Positions 50,661-60,558 are shown, counted from the first letter of the stretch. The stretch: 64,000 nt of DNA from Rhodospirillales bacterium URHD0017 (GCA_900110395.1 FODP01000003.1:186001-250000), one strand, 5' to 3'. The notes: generated by a model from the letters alone, not told the origin. Program-made: numbers and translations.

Positions 50661-52718
50661 ATGTCGGTAGCACCACCACCCACCGATCCCATGGAGATTG
50701 CCAAGGGCGGCCTGTGGTCCGGTCCTTTCAATTCAATCGACGTCGATCCCAACACCCGCGCCCTGCTCCTCGACCTCCGCTGGACGACGACGGACGGCGG
50801 GTCAGTGCCAGCCACCCGAATCCCCTATGCCTTTCCCACCCAGGCCTCGGACTTCACCGACGTGCCGGGTGGCTATCCCGCGCCCGCCCTGCTCAACGGT
50901 TTCGCGGAACTGTCGAACGACCAGAAGACCGCGGTGCGCTTCACGTTCGACCTGGTCTCCTCCTACACCAAGCTGACGTTCGTCGAAGCTCCTTCCGGCT
51001 ACGCCGTCGACGCGGCCATTCGCGTCGCCCACTACGGCCAGGGCGGCTCGGAGGCGTACACCCCTCACCATGACGGGCGCGTGTCGGGCGATACGTTCCT
51101 CGGCGGCAACGCCACGGTGACCGCGCAGCAGATCGGCAGCGACGGCCTGCTCACGATCATGCACGAACTCGGCCACGCCCTTGGGCTCAAGCACGGCCAC
51201 GAGAGCGAGCTTCACGGCGCGCTAGCTCCGAACTTCAACGACAACGAATTCTCGATAATGACCTACGCGAGCTATATGGGCGCGCCGGTCCCGCCGCCGA
51301 CCGCGTCGGTCAACGGCTCCTCGCCGCAAAGCCTCATGATGTTCGACATCTCGGCGCTGCAGGCTCTCTATGGCGCCAACTACGACAAGCTCGGCGCCGC
51401 CGAGCGCTACAGCTGGAACACCACCACCGGCCAGCAGCTCATCAACGGCGAACCCGCGGCGCACACCGGCACCACCATCACCGACAAGATATTCTCGACG
51501 ATCTGGACCGGAGGCGCGGCCGCCACCTATGACCTGAGCGCCTTCACCCAGGATCAGGTCGACGATATCCGGCCCGGCCACTGGCTGAAGTTCGATACCG
51601 ACAAGCTCGCCGACCTCAATGTCTACGACCCCGGCACCGCCATCGCCCAAGGCAACATCTACAACGCGTTGCTCTACCACGGCGACCTGAAGTCGGCGAT
51701 CGCCAACCTGACGACGGGCATCGGCAACGACACGTTGGTCGGCAACGACCGCGACAATGTGCTGAGCGGCGGCGACGGCATCGACACCATCGCCACCGCC
51801 GGCGGCAACGACACGGTGCGCGGCGGCGCCGGAGCCGACATCATGCATTTCGGCGGCGGCCATTCGACCCTGCGCGACAACATGGCCGACCTCAACGGCG
51901 ACGTGGTGCGAGAGTTCGGCTTTGGCGCCGTCGACGTGCTGGGTGTGCGGCTCGGCTGGGACAGCATCTCCATCACGGCGAGCCAGATGAAGATCAATGT
52001 CGGCGGCGAGACCGTCGAGGCCGACGGCAGCTTTGCCGGCACCGGCGCCTTCATCCTGTCGACGCGCGGCAGCGGCGCCGATGCCCATACCGGGGTAGCC
52101 TTCGTCAACTACCTGCCGAGTCTGGCCGAAGGGGTGAGTGTCAATACGGCGTCGATCAGCGGCGTCGCCGACCAGTCCTTCCTGACCGGCGACGGCTCGG
52201 CGCGCTTCACGCTCGACTTCAAGTCGGCTGTCTCGTCCTTCGCCAACAGCCTCGGCTTCTACAAGGTGAAAGCCGACGGTTCGATCGGCGACGTCCACAT
52301 CCTGTTCGACAACACGCTCGACGTGGCAGCGAACGCCCGCACCGTCGATCTCGGCGCGCCGGCCAACGGCGAGCGCATCGGCTTCTTCCTGATCCAGGAC
52401 GGCTTCCACAACTTCGGCCACTTGGCCGACAATCTCTCCTTCGTGGCGCCGGGAGGGGCGGACCGGGCGGCCACGGTCGACGGCGGGCTGGCGATCCTGA
52501 AGAGCGCGAGCCTGGGCGCGCTCACCGGCGCCACGGTCTTCCATTCCTCCGCCGCCCTCAATCCGAACGGCGCCGAACAGGTCCTCTCCGGCGTCCATGC
52601 GGGCGGCCAGGAACTGCTGATCGGCTTCGAGGACCTGCAGAACGCCCGCGGTGACAGGGATTTTCAGGACGTCGTGATCGGCATCCACGTCACCGGCGAC
52701 GGCTTCCTGTTCACCTGA
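50661..52718 (+). CDS. M10-type RTX metalloprotease with DUF4114 domain
   Basis: A 685-residue secreted zinc protease. The zinc motif HELGHALGLKH is at residues 168-178 and the Met-turn SIMTY at about 198-202, as in serralysins. Residues 352-400 hold RTX calcium-binding repeats (GNDTLVGNDRDNVLSGGDG). The C-terminal half ends with a DUF4114-type module (ELLIGFEDLQNARGDRDFQD). There is no Sec signal, so type I export through a C-terminal signal is expected, but no exporter genes are nearby. It shares its C-terminal domain class with the S53 protease 0.8 kb away. Confidence 0.88.
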   Translation: MSVAPPPTDPMEIAKGGLWSGPFNSIDVDPNTRALLLDLRWTTTDGGSVPATRIPYAFPTQASDFTDVPGGYPAPALLNGFAELSNDQKTAVRFTFDLVSSYTKLTFVEAPSGYAVDAAIRVAHYGQGGSEAYTPHHDGRVSGDTFLGGNATVTAQQIGSDGLLTIMHELGHALGLKHGHESELHGALAPNFNDNEFSIMTYASYMGAPVPPPTASVNGSSPQSLMMFDISALQALYGANYDKLGAAERYSWNTTTGQQLINGEPAAHTGTTITDKIFSTIWTGGAAATYDLSAFTQDQVDDIRPGHWLKFDTDKLADLNVYDPGTAIAQGNIYNALLYHGDLKSAIANLTTGIGNDTLVGNDRDNVLSGGDGIDTIATAGGNDTVRGGAGADIMHFGGGHSTLRDNMADLNGDVVREFGFGAVDVLGVRLGWDSISITASQMKINVGGETVEADGSFAGTGAFILSTRGSGADAHTGVAFVNYLPSLAEGVSVNTASISGVADQSFLTGDGSARFTLDFKSAVSSFANSLGFYKVKADGSIGDVHILFDNTLDVAANARTVDLGAPANGERIGFFLIQDGFHNFGHLADNLSFVAPGGADRAATVDGGLAILKSASLGALTGATVFHSSAALNPNGAEQVLSGVHAGGQELLIGFEDLQNARGDRDFQDVVIGIHVTGDGFLFT

Positions 52719-52779
52719 GCGGTGACAGGACGCTTCGCGGCCGGCATCCTTCGACGGGCAACACGCCACGGGGGAAGCC

Positions 52780-54171
52780 GTGACCATCGTCATCCACAAC
52801 GCCGTCATCGCCACCGTCGACGACAAGGATTCGCTGCACTATGGCGGCGCCATCGCCATCGACGGCGATCGCATCACGGCGATCGGGCCCAGTGCCGAGA
52901 TCCTGGCGCGCCATCCTGCGGCCGAGAAGGTCGACGGCAACGGCCGGATGGTGATGCCGGGCTTCGCCAACGTGCATACGCATTTCACCATGACCTTGGC
53001 GCGCGGCGTGTTCGAGGATCTCTCGCCACCGCACAAGCCGCCCTTCTCCGGCGGCCTCTCGCCCATCCCCCTGCCCGACATGACGCCCGACGAACGCCGC
53101 GCCATGGCGCTCCTGGGCGCGCTCGAGGCGCTGCGCAGCGGCACCACGCTGGTGCTGGAAGACACCAACGACGTCGACGACTATGCCGAGGCGCTGGCCG
53201 GCACCGGCCTGCGCTTCCTGCTAAGCGAGCGCGCCTATGACCGCGTCGGCACCTCGATCGGCGATCCGGCGCCCTTCAAGCTCGACCGCGCGCTGGGACA
53301 GCGCCATCTCAGGACCATCGAGGACACCTACAAGAAGTGGAACGGCAAGGCAGACGGCCGCATCCGCATCGCCGCCTCCGCCTGGGCGCCCGACATGTGC
53401 TCGCCCGAGCTTCTAAAGGACCTGCGGGCGCTGCAGCAGCAGCTCGACACCTGGGCGACCATCCATTGCAACCAGATCTGGGGCGAGGTCGCCGCGGTGA
53501 AGGCGCATCGCAACCGGCTGCCCACCGAGTACCTGGCCGATCTCGGCTTCCTGCACGACCGGCTGGTCTGCGCCCATTGCCGCTGCATGGAGCCTTCCGA
53601 AGAAAAACTTCTGGGCGAAGCCGGCGTCACCGTGGCCTTCAATGCCGCCATCGCCGCGCGCCGCGGCCTCAGCCCGCGCATCGCCGATCTCGAAGACTAC
53701 GGCTGCACCATCGCCATGGGCAGCGACAACATGGCCGAGGACATGGTCGAGGTGCTGCGCACGGGCCTGTTCATGGAACGCATTCGCCGCGAGGACGGCC
53801 GCAATCCGACGCCCGAGCAGGCGCTGCGCTGGGCGACGCGCAACGGCTACCGGGCGCTGGGCGTGCCCGACGGCGGCTGGCTCAAGGCCGGCAACAAGGC
53901 CGACCTCATCATGGTGGATCTCACGCGGGCGCACATGGTGCCGGTGCTGCGCGCCGTCTCGACCTTCGTGCACCAGGCGCAGGCGCGCGACGTCGAGGCG
54001 GTCATGGTCGACGGCCAATGGCTGATGAAGGCCGGCAAGGTGCTCTGCATGGACGAGGCGGCCGTTTTGGCCGAGGCCCAGCAGGTCGCCAACACCGCCT
54101 GGCCGCGCCTGTTCGCCAAGCGACGTGACCTCAAGGTCCCGGACGGGTTCTCGCCGGATGCGTTGCCGTGA
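52780..54171 (+). CDS. amidohydrolase / deaminase (SsnA-Atz type)
   Basis: A 463-residue metal-dependent hydrolase with a GTG start and a GGGGGAAG ribosome site. The metal ligands are HTH in NVHTHFTMTLARG, His in IHCNQIW, His in CAHCRCM, and Asp in MGSDNMAEDM. This arrangement is typical of guanine deaminase, chlorohydrolase and hydroxydechloroatrazine hydrolase-like enzymes. The N- and C-terminal beta parts (IHNAVIATVDDKD, MVDGQWLMKAGK) form the usual composite barrel. It probably deaminates or hydrolyses a heterocycle. It may be co-transcribed with the protease 61 bases upstream. Confidence 0.88.
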   Translation: MTIVIHNAVIATVDDKDSLHYGGAIAIDGDRITAIGPSAEILARHPAAEKVDGNGRMVMPGFANVHTHFTMTLARGVFEDLSPPHKPPFSGGLSPIPLPDMTPDERRAMALLGALEALRSGTTLVLEDTNDVDDYAEALAGTGLRFLLSERAYDRVGTSIGDPAPFKLDRALGQRHLRTIEDTYKKWNGKADGRIRIAASAWAPDMCSPELLKDLRALQQQLDTWATIHCNQIWGEVAAVKAHRNRLPTEYLADLGFLHDRLVCAHCRCMEPSEEKLLGEAGVTVAFNAAIAARRGLSPRIADLEDYGCTIAMGSDNMAEDMVEVLRTGLFMERIRREDGRNPTPEQALRWATRNGYRALGVPDGGWLKAGNKADLIMVDLTRAHMVPVLRAVSTFVHQAQARDVEAVMVDGQWLMKAGKVLCMDEAAVLAEAQQVANTAWPRLFAKRRDLKVPDGFSPDALP

Positions 54172-54252
54172 CCGCACGGCGCGGCCGCGAAACCGCGGTC
54201 GGCCTCGACTTCGCCAGCCTCGGGACACGGCTGGCTGGCGTGTAGGTGGTCT

Positions 54253-55089
54253 TCAATCGGCTCCCGTCGTCAGACCGAACACCGTTTCCGCGTTCCTGCG
54301 CACGAACTTGGTCAATATATCCTGCGGCAGCTTCAGCGCCCGTGCGTCCGCGACACAGTCCGCGAACGAAAGCATGGGGAAATTGGTGCCGAACATCACC
54401 TTGTCCTGGCCATAGCTCGACATGAAGGTCAGCAACTGGGGCGGGTAGTGGCGCGGACGGTAGGCCGACGTGTCGATGAAGACATTTCGATGCTTCCAGG
54501 CCAGCGAGATCATCTCATCCGTCCAGGGGTATCCGATGTGCCCGCAGACGATCTTCAAACGCGGGAAGGTGAGCGCGATCTGGTCGATGTAGGGAATGGG
54601 CCGGCCGACGTCCGACGGCATCAACGGGCCGGTATGACCGACCTGCGTGCAGAACGGGATATCCAGCTCCACGCACTTTACGTAAAGCGGATAGAAAAGC
54701 GGATCGGTGGGCGGACGGCTCCAGACCCAGGGCAGCACGCGCAATGCCTTGAAGCCCAGCACCCGGACAGCGCGGTCGACTTCCGCGGTCGCCGCGACGG
54801 GGTCGGTCGGATCGACCGACGCCACACCGACAAACCTTTTGGGGTGCTGTGCGACGAGCGACGCCACCTGCTGGTTGCTGATCATCGCGTGGCCGGGCAG
54901 GTACCATGCGCTCAGCAGCGCGGTCCCCACCTCCGCCGCATCCATCGCCGCGATCACGCCGTCGCCCGAGCGTGCGGCCTCGACGCGGCCCTCGGCGTGC
55001 GATTGCTGGATCAGCCGAGCGAACTGCGGTCCAGCAAAGGCCGCGCCGGGGGCGGGTTGAGCCCAAACATCGATGACGTCGCCTGGCAT
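54253..55089 (-). CDS. amidohydrolase-2 family protein, modified metal site
   Basis: A 278-residue TIM-barrel protein of the ACMSD/amidohydrolase-2 family. The usual N-terminal metal motif DxHxH reads VIDVWAQPA, and the usual terminal GSD reads MFGTNFPML. Two or more metal ligands are thus replaced. Retained are VGHTGPLMPSDVG and VCGHIGYPWTDEM, with histidines expected for metal or substrate. Proteins with DVW at this position form a recognisable subgroup annotated as metal-dependent hydrolases. The reaction is unknown. Confidence 0.78.
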   Translation of the reverse strand: MPGDVIDVWAQPAPGAAFAGPQFARLIQQSHAEGRVEAARSGDGVIAAMDAAEVGTALLSAWYLPGHAMISNQQVASLVAQHPKRFVGVASVDPTDPVAATAEVDRAVRVLGFKALRVLPWVWSRPPTDPLFYPLYVKCVELDIPFCTQVGHTGPLMPSDVGRPIPYIDQIALTFPRLKIVCGHIGYPWTDEMISLAWKHRNVFIDTSAYRPRHYPPQLLTFMSSYGQDKVMFGTNFPMLSFADCVADARALKLPQDILTKFVRRNAETVFGLTTGAD

Positions 55090-55275
55090 CGCGGAATGCT
55101 AAAGCGGAATGCGACAAGATGGAACCGTGAAGGAGGCACAACCATCCTGCCGATTCCGGATGAGTGTGCGTTAGGCCACATTGCACGGACATGCCGTGCT
55201 ATACCCTCGCTGCCGTGTTCGAGGTCGCTACGGGGGTAGTCTTCGACATCGAGCGGACTTGTGGGGGGGTCCACT

Positions 55276-58200
55276 GTGAATTGCCCGCGTTGCAATTCTT
55301 CACTGGCCGATCGCGCGCGTTCTTGCAGCGCGTGTGGCACGGAATTCGCTGCCAGTTGCGGCGCCTGCGGCGCGCCCGTTGGCGCGGCGCAAAGATTCTG
55401 CGGCGCCTGCGGGTCGTCGCTCGGCAATGCAGCCAGGCTGCTCGACGGCCAATCTCCTGCCGACCTGCCGCCCCGACACCTGTCTGACCATGGGCGTCGC
55501 TCGGGCAAAGGCACAGAAGGCGAACTGAAGTTCGTCACCGTGCTTCTTGCCGACATCGTCGGCTCAACCGCGCTGGTCGACGGCCTCGGCCCGGAAGAAA
55601 CGATAGAGCTGCTCAACCCCGCCCTGGAAGCGATGATCGATGCCGTGCACGCCTACGAAGGTACGGTCAACAAGATGCAAGGCGACGGCATCATGGCCCT
55701 GTTCGGGGCGCCGATCGCCCGCGAGGACCATGCCGTCAGGGCGTGCTATGCCGCCCTTGCCATGCAGGAGAGGATCGGCCAGGCGAGCGACGGCGATCTT
55801 CGGATCCGTGTCGGATTGCATTCGGGTAAGGTTGTCGTCCGGTACCTCAGGAGCGACCTGACGGCCGAGTACGAGGCCGATGGTCCCACCGTCCACCTCG
55901 CCAGCCGCATGGAAAACCTCGCCCAGCCGGGCGCGATCTACATCACTGGCGCCACCTATGAATTGGCCGAAGGCCACATATCGGCGCGCTCGCTGGGCGA
56001 CGTCTCGGTCAAGGGGATAAGCACGCCGGTCAGGACCTATCACCTGCTGGACCGTGTGGAGCAGCGCAGCCGCTGGGCGGCCCGTGTCGCGCGCGGTCTC
56101 AGCCCGTTCGTCGGCCGCACCGGCGAAGCCGAGATCCTGAGAGGAGCGCTCGAGCGGGCGCGATCCGGCGAGGGCAACCTGGTGGCCGTCGTCGGCGGGC
56201 CGGGAATCGGCAAGTCCCGCCTGATCCGCCGGTTCCTGGAGAGCGACGTCTTCGCGAACTGGTCGGTCTTCGAGATCTCCGCCTTTCCCGACGGCATGAA
56301 CGCCTCCTACCAGCCGATCAGCAGGATGTTCCGGGGCTGGTTCGGCATCGGAGAGCAGGAGGCCAGGCCAAGCATCGCCGCGAAGATTCGCGATCGCATC
56401 CGCGCCATGGACGCGACGCTCGAAACGGCCCTGCCGGCGATGCACGCCCTGCTCGACCTTCCCGTGGAAGACCCGGAATGGCAGCAGCTCGGCCCTCCCC
56501 AGCGGCGGCAGCGGATCATCGATCTCATCAAGCAGATCGTGGTGCGCTGGGCGCAGGTGCAGCCCCTGCTGCTCTTCTTCGAGGATCTGCATTGGGCCGA
56601 CGCCGAGACCCTGGCCGTGCTCGACAGCCTGGTCGAGGTCGTTTCGCAGCACCGGGTGCTGATCGTCGTCACATCGCGGGAAGCACTGGCAGGGAAATGG
56701 AACGACAGCCCGGCTTACGCCCAGATCGCGCTGGAGCCGCTCGATCTCTCGGAGGCCGCCAACCTTCTCGATCTCGTCCTGGGTCGCGATCCGGACCTCG
56801 ACGACCTGAAGGAGCTGCTTCTCAAGCGGGCCGACGGTACGCCGCTGTTCATCGAGGAGTCCGTCGCCTCGCTGGTCGCCGGCGGCGCCTTGCGCGGCGA
56901 GCGCGGCAACCATGTCCTGTGCCGGCCGGTCTCGGAGCTCGACGTGCCCAAGGACGTCCATGCCCTTCTCGCCGCGCGCATCGATCGTCTGTCACAGCGC
57001 CAGAAGGATCTGCTGCAGACGGCCGCCGTCATCGGTCGCGAGGTGCCGCATCGCCTGCTGGCGCTGACATCGGGCTTGTCGACGGGCGAGATCTCGTCGA
57101 TTTCCGGGGAATTGCAGGCGGCGGAACTGCTGTATCAGGTCGGGCTTCCGCCGGAGGGAAACCTGCTGTTCAAGCATGCGCTGACCCAGGAGACGGCATA
57201 CGCAAGCCTGCTCGGCGAACGTCGGCGATCCATCCACGTGCGGTGCGCGCAAATGATCGAGGAACTCCACCGCGATCGTCTGGACGAGCGAGTCGAGCAG
57301 GTCGCACAGCATGCGATGGCCGGTCGGGCCTGGCGCCAAGCTGCGGATTTCTCTCGTCAGGCGGGAATGAAGGCCCTGTCACGCTCCGCCTTCAAGGACG
57401 CCATCAAGTTCTACGAGCAGACGATCGAGGCCGTCGGCCATCTTCCCAAAAGTCCCGAAAACACCAGGCTCGCACTCGAAGCCCGCATGCGGCTGCGCGA
57501 TGCGCTCACGCCCACCGGCGACTCGGCGCGGATATCCGATTGCCTGAGCCAGGCACAGCCTCTCGCCGAGGAGCTGGATGATGCCCCGACCCTCGCCGCG
57601 ATCCACATCGGCAAGAGCATCATGGGCAATTTCGCCGGACGCCTCGACAGAGCGGTAGCCGAGGGTCGAGATGCCCGCCGACACGCAGAACGCGCCGGCG
57701 AGCTCAGCCTCCTGATCGGCGCCAGCTACATCCTGGGCCAAGCCTACTGGTTCCAGGGCGACTATGGCGCCGCCGCCGAAACCCTGGGGGCGGATCTGCA
57801 TCGCTTTGTCGGTGCGCTGCGGACGCAGAAGTTCGGTGTCGGAACGGGATATGTGGTGCACAGCAGCACATTGAGCGTCGCGCGCGCCGCAAGAGGCGAA
57901 TTCGCCGAAGCGCAACGCCACGCCGAGGAGGCGCTGCAGGTTGCCGACGAGTTGCGGCGCCCCTTCGACATCGGGTTCGCCAGCCACGCCGTTGGCTTCA
58001 TGCGGCTGCAGAAAGGCGACGTGGAAGCCGCCGTCCCGGTGCTGTCGCGCGGCGTGGAAACCTGCCGCCAGAATGGTATCCATCTGCTTTTTCCCTGGAA
58101 TGCCTGCGAACTCGGCAGCGCGCTCGGCCGTCTGGGGCAGCGCGAAAAGGCCGCCGACCTGCTCGAGGAAGCCATCGAGCAGGCAAGACGCATCGGGCTG

Positions 58201-58500
58201 CGATACATCGAGGCGTTGTGCCGGCTCTCGCTTGGCGACGTCCGGCTGTCGACGGGAAAGCTGTCGGAGGCGATGCAGCATGGAAAGGCTGCCTTGGAGA
58301 CGGCGCAGGCTTGCCAGTACGGCGGCGTGCAGGCCCTCGCGTTGCGGCATCTCGGCCTCTGCGAGGAAGCCGGCGGCGAGCATCGATCGGCGCTCGAGCT
58401 GTTGCTGAAGGCGCGAGATCTGACGGGACGCTTCGAAATGGCCCCCGATCTGGCGCGCTGTGACGCGGCTCTGGCACGCGTCCAGGGGCAGCAAGGCTAG
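55276..58500 (+). CDS. class III cyclase / AAA ATPase / TPR signalling protein
   Basis: A 1074-residue regulator with a GTG start (MNCPRCNSSLADRARSC); an earlier GTG at 55261 is the alternative. The N-terminus has paired zinc ribbons (CPRC, CSAC, CGAC, CGAC). The cyclase domain follows (VLLADIVGSTAL, NKMQGDGIMALFGAP, GPTVHLASRME; the usual Asn is His). A STAND-type ATPase comes next, with P-loop GGPGIGKSRL and LLFFEDLHWAD. The C-terminal 450 residues are TPR-like repeats. Such proteins couple ligand or partner sensing to ATP hydrolysis. Cyclase activity is uncertain. Confidence 0.88.
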   Translation: MNCPRCNSSLADRARSCSACGTEFAASCGACGAPVGAAQRFCGACGSSLGNAARLLDGQSPADLPPRHLSDHGRRSGKGTEGELKFVTVLLADIVGSTALVDGLGPEETIELLNPALEAMIDAVHAYEGTVNKMQGDGIMALFGAPIAREDHAVRACYAALAMQERIGQASDGDLRIRVGLHSGKVVVRYLRSDLTAEYEADGPTVHLASRMENLAQPGAIYITGATYELAEGHISARSLGDVSVKGISTPVRTYHLLDRVEQRSRWAARVARGLSPFVGRTGEAEILRGALERARSGEGNLVAVVGGPGIGKSRLIRRFLESDVFANWSVFEISAFPDGMNASYQPISRMFRGWFGIGEQEARPSIAAKIRDRIRAMDATLETALPAMHALLDLPVEDPEWQQLGPPQRRQRIIDLIKQIVVRWAQVQPLLLFFEDLHWADAETLAVLDSLVEVVSQHRVLIVVTSREALAGKWNDSPAYAQIALEPLDLSEAANLLDLVLGRDPDLDDLKELLLKRADGTPLFIEESVASLVAGGALRGERGNHVLCRPVSELDVPKDVHALLAARIDRLSQRQKDLLQTAAVIGREVPHRLLALTSGLSTGEISSISGELQAAELLYQVGLPPEGNLLFKHALTQETAYASLLGERRRSIHVRCAQMIEELHRDRLDERVEQVAQHAMAGRAWRQAADFSRQAGMKALSRSAFKDAIKFYEQTIEAVGHLPKSPENTRLALEARMRLRDALTPTGDSARISDCLSQAQPLAEELDDAPTLAAIHIGKSIMGNFAGRLDRAVAEGRDARRHAERAGELSLLIGASYILGQAYWFQGDYGAAAETLGADLHRFVGALRTQKFGVGTGYVVHSSTLSVARAARGEFAEAQRHAEEALQVADELRRPFDIGFASHAVGFMRLQKGDVEAAVPVLSRGVETCRQNGIHLLFPWNACELGSALGRLGQREKAADLLEEAIEQARRIGLRYIEALCRLSLGDVRLSTGKLSEAMQHGKAALETAQACQYGGVQALALRHLGLCEEAGGEHRSALELLLKARDLTGRFEMAPDLARCDAALARVQGQQG

Positions 58501-58546
58501 CGGCTCTCCAGGCGCTCGTCTCCGGTCGAACGACGTGCCCGCCAGA

Positions 58547-59353
58547 CTAGTTCACCCGTTCTGGCTGCGCCTCCAGACGAAGTTCCCTCAGCGAAGGAAC
58601 GGGATCAGTCATGAAGCGAGGGTCCTTCGCGAAGCGCTGGAACCATTCGGCATCGTTGCGACGGGGAACCGATCCCGTGCAGGCGGTGACGAGCCTCTCC
58701 AAGCTTCGCCAGAAGCCGATGCGGTCGCAGACGGCGTCCGCCCAGCCGTTGATCACGCAGTAGCGGACATCGTGGTTCCCGCTGTGATGCACCTTGTGGT
58801 AGCTCGGCGAGATCAGGAGGCGAAGCTGCTGCAGCCGGCGAACGACGGGCGAGCGGGCGGGCGCATGGCCAAGCCTATGGCCATAGGTGCCGAAAACCAT
58901 GAAGAGCGCGATCTCGCCGCAGAGGAACAGGCAGAGGTACGTCACTGGCGACGGCGGGACGGCGATACTGAGCAGGGCCACGACCGGTCCGATCGCCAAG
59001 GCGGCCGGCCAGCAGCTGTAGCCGAGGTAGTCGCGCACGCCATAGTCCACGATGTGATGAGGGTAGATGTGGTGCTCGCGCGCGATCGACACCACGCGGC
59101 AGAATTGCGTTTCATCGAACCACGTGTCCGTTCCCCAGTGGACCAGCCCCGAGAACAGATCAGCGAGAAACAAGCCCGGCACGAGCATCGCCACCAGCCA
59201 AGGCCAGGCCGGTGCCTGGTCGCGCGCCACGAAGACGAGCCAGAGGGCACACCAAAGCACGACGACGCCGTTCAGCAAGACGCCCAGCCACGTCTGGTAC
59301 GCCTGTGCCACGCTACAGGTCCGATATAGCGCCTTCGCGCGCCGATTTGCCAT
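58547..59353 (-). CDS. CarF/PEDS1-type plasmanylethanolamine desaturase
   Basis: A 268-residue membrane protein of the TMEM189/Kua/CarF family, which makes the vinyl-ether bond of plasmalogens. Histidines fall in the family pattern: H72 (GLVHWGTDTW), H94-95 (REHHIYPHH), H159 and H163 (YGHRLGHAP), H186, H189-190 and H194 (SYHKVHHSGNH). IGFWRSLERL and TGSVPRRNDAEW continue the match to human TMEM189. Four membrane helices are visible. The start MANRRAKALYRTCS has a GGGGAG ribosome site. Plasmalogen-making genes for the ether-lipid precursor are not in the window. Confidence 0.85.
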   Translation of the reverse strand: MANRRAKALYRTCSVAQAYQTWLGVLLNGVVVLWCALWLVFVARDQAPAWPWLVAMLVPGLFLADLFSGLVHWGTDTWFDETQFCRVVSIAREHHIYPHHIVDYGVRDYLGYSCWPAALAIGPVVALLSIAVPPSPVTYLCLFLCGEIALFMVFGTYGHRLGHAPARSPVVRRLQQLRLLISPSYHKVHHSGNHDVRYCVINGWADAVCDRIGFWRSLERLVTACTGSVPRRNDAEWFQRFAKDPRFMTDPVPSLRELRLEAQPERVN

Positions 59354-59568
59354 GACTCCCCGTCTCCCCCGACTGACGATTGCCCCCACGATCGGGCACC
59401 CTAGCAGATTCGCCGCCATCGATGCTCGAATTGTGGATCGAACCGCGATCGGCAATCTACGGAGTTGGCTGCGGCGCCGTCCCTGGCAGCTTGCGCGCGG
59501 CGGGCCTTCCGCGCCGGGTGACAGCGTGCGCCGATCACGGCTAACGTCCTGCCCGGAGGAAACAAGGC

Positions 59569-60558
59569 ATGCAGTTCGGTTTGTTCGGCGGCGCGCGGAC
59601 CAAACGCGGTGTCGGTCTGGAGGACAGCCAAGGCTACGAGAGCTTCATCGACTATGTGATCGAAGCCGACCGGCTGGGCTTCAAGCAGCTCTTCATGGTC
59701 GAGCACCATTTCACCGGTCAGGGCCAAGTCTCCTCGTCGATGACAGTGCTGGCCTACCTTGCCGCGCGCACCCGCCACATCCGCCTCGGCACCGCCGTGG
59801 TGGTGATGCCGTGGCACAACCCGGTGCTGGTCGCCGAGCAGGTCGCCACCCTCGACCTTCTGAGCGGCGGGCGCGTCGACTTCGGCGTCGGCAAGGGCTA
59901 CCGCCAGGCCGAATTCGACGGCTTCTGCATCCCGATCGACGAGGCGACCGAGCGCTTCGACGAGGCAATGGAAGTCATCAAGAAGGGCTGGATGAGCGAA
60001 GCCCGCTTCAGCCATCACGGCAAGCGCTGGCACTACGACAACATCGTGGTCGAGCCTGCGCCGCTGCAGCGCCCGCACCCGCCGCTGTGGCTCGCCGCCG
60101 GCAGCCCCGACAGCATCCGGCGCGCCGCGCGCGAAGGCTACAACCTGCTGCTCGACCAGCTCGCCCAGACCGACCAGATCATCCGGCGCATCGCCCTCTT
60201 CACGGAGGAATGCGAGAAGGCGGGCCGCGCCTATCATCCCGGGATGGTGGCAACGGCGCGCGCCCTGCAGATGATCCACAGCGAAAGCGAGCGCGCCGAA
60301 GCCTTTGCCACGCGCAAGCGCGTGCTGTCGGTGATCGGCGATCTCGCACGCGACAAGCTCGCCGACCGTGTCGAGGACGATACCGCACCTTTGCTCGGCA
60401 CCCCTGAGGAGATCGTCGCGCGGCTGAAAGAGCTCGAGGCCGGCGGCGCCACCAATATCCTGCTGGTCGATCCCAACGCCTCGGTGCGCAACCTGCAGGC
60501 TTTCGCCCGCGAAGTCATGCCGTCGTTCCAGACCTCCCGTTACGCCGCCGCAGAGTGA
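59569..60558 (+). CDS. luciferase-like flavin monooxygenase
   Basis: A 329-residue LLM-fold protein. FGGARTKRGVGLEDSQGYES, VEHHFTGQGQVSSSM, GTAVVVMPWHNPVLVAEQVA and SGGRVDFGVGKGYRQAEFDG are typical of FMN-dependent luciferase-like monooxygenases. GGAGGAAAC precedes the ATG. It is followed after 14 bases by an acyl-CoA-dehydrogenase-like monooxygenase, so the two probably work in one pathway. No flavin reductase partner is adjacent. Confidence 0.87.
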   Translation: MQFGLFGGARTKRGVGLEDSQGYESFIDYVIEADRLGFKQLFMVEHHFTGQGQVSSSMTVLAYLAARTRHIRLGTAVVVMPWHNPVLVAEQVATLDLLSGGRVDFGVGKGYRQAEFDGFCIPIDEATERFDEAMEVIKKGWMSEARFSHHGKRWHYDNIVVEPAPLQRPHPPLWLAAGSPDSIRRAAREGYNLLLDQLAQTDQIIRRIALFTEECEKAGRAYHPGMVATARALQMIHSESERAEAFATRKRVLSVIGDLARDKLADRVEDDTAPLLGTPEEIVARLKELEAGGATNILLVDPNASVRNLQAFAREVMPSFQTSRYAAAE

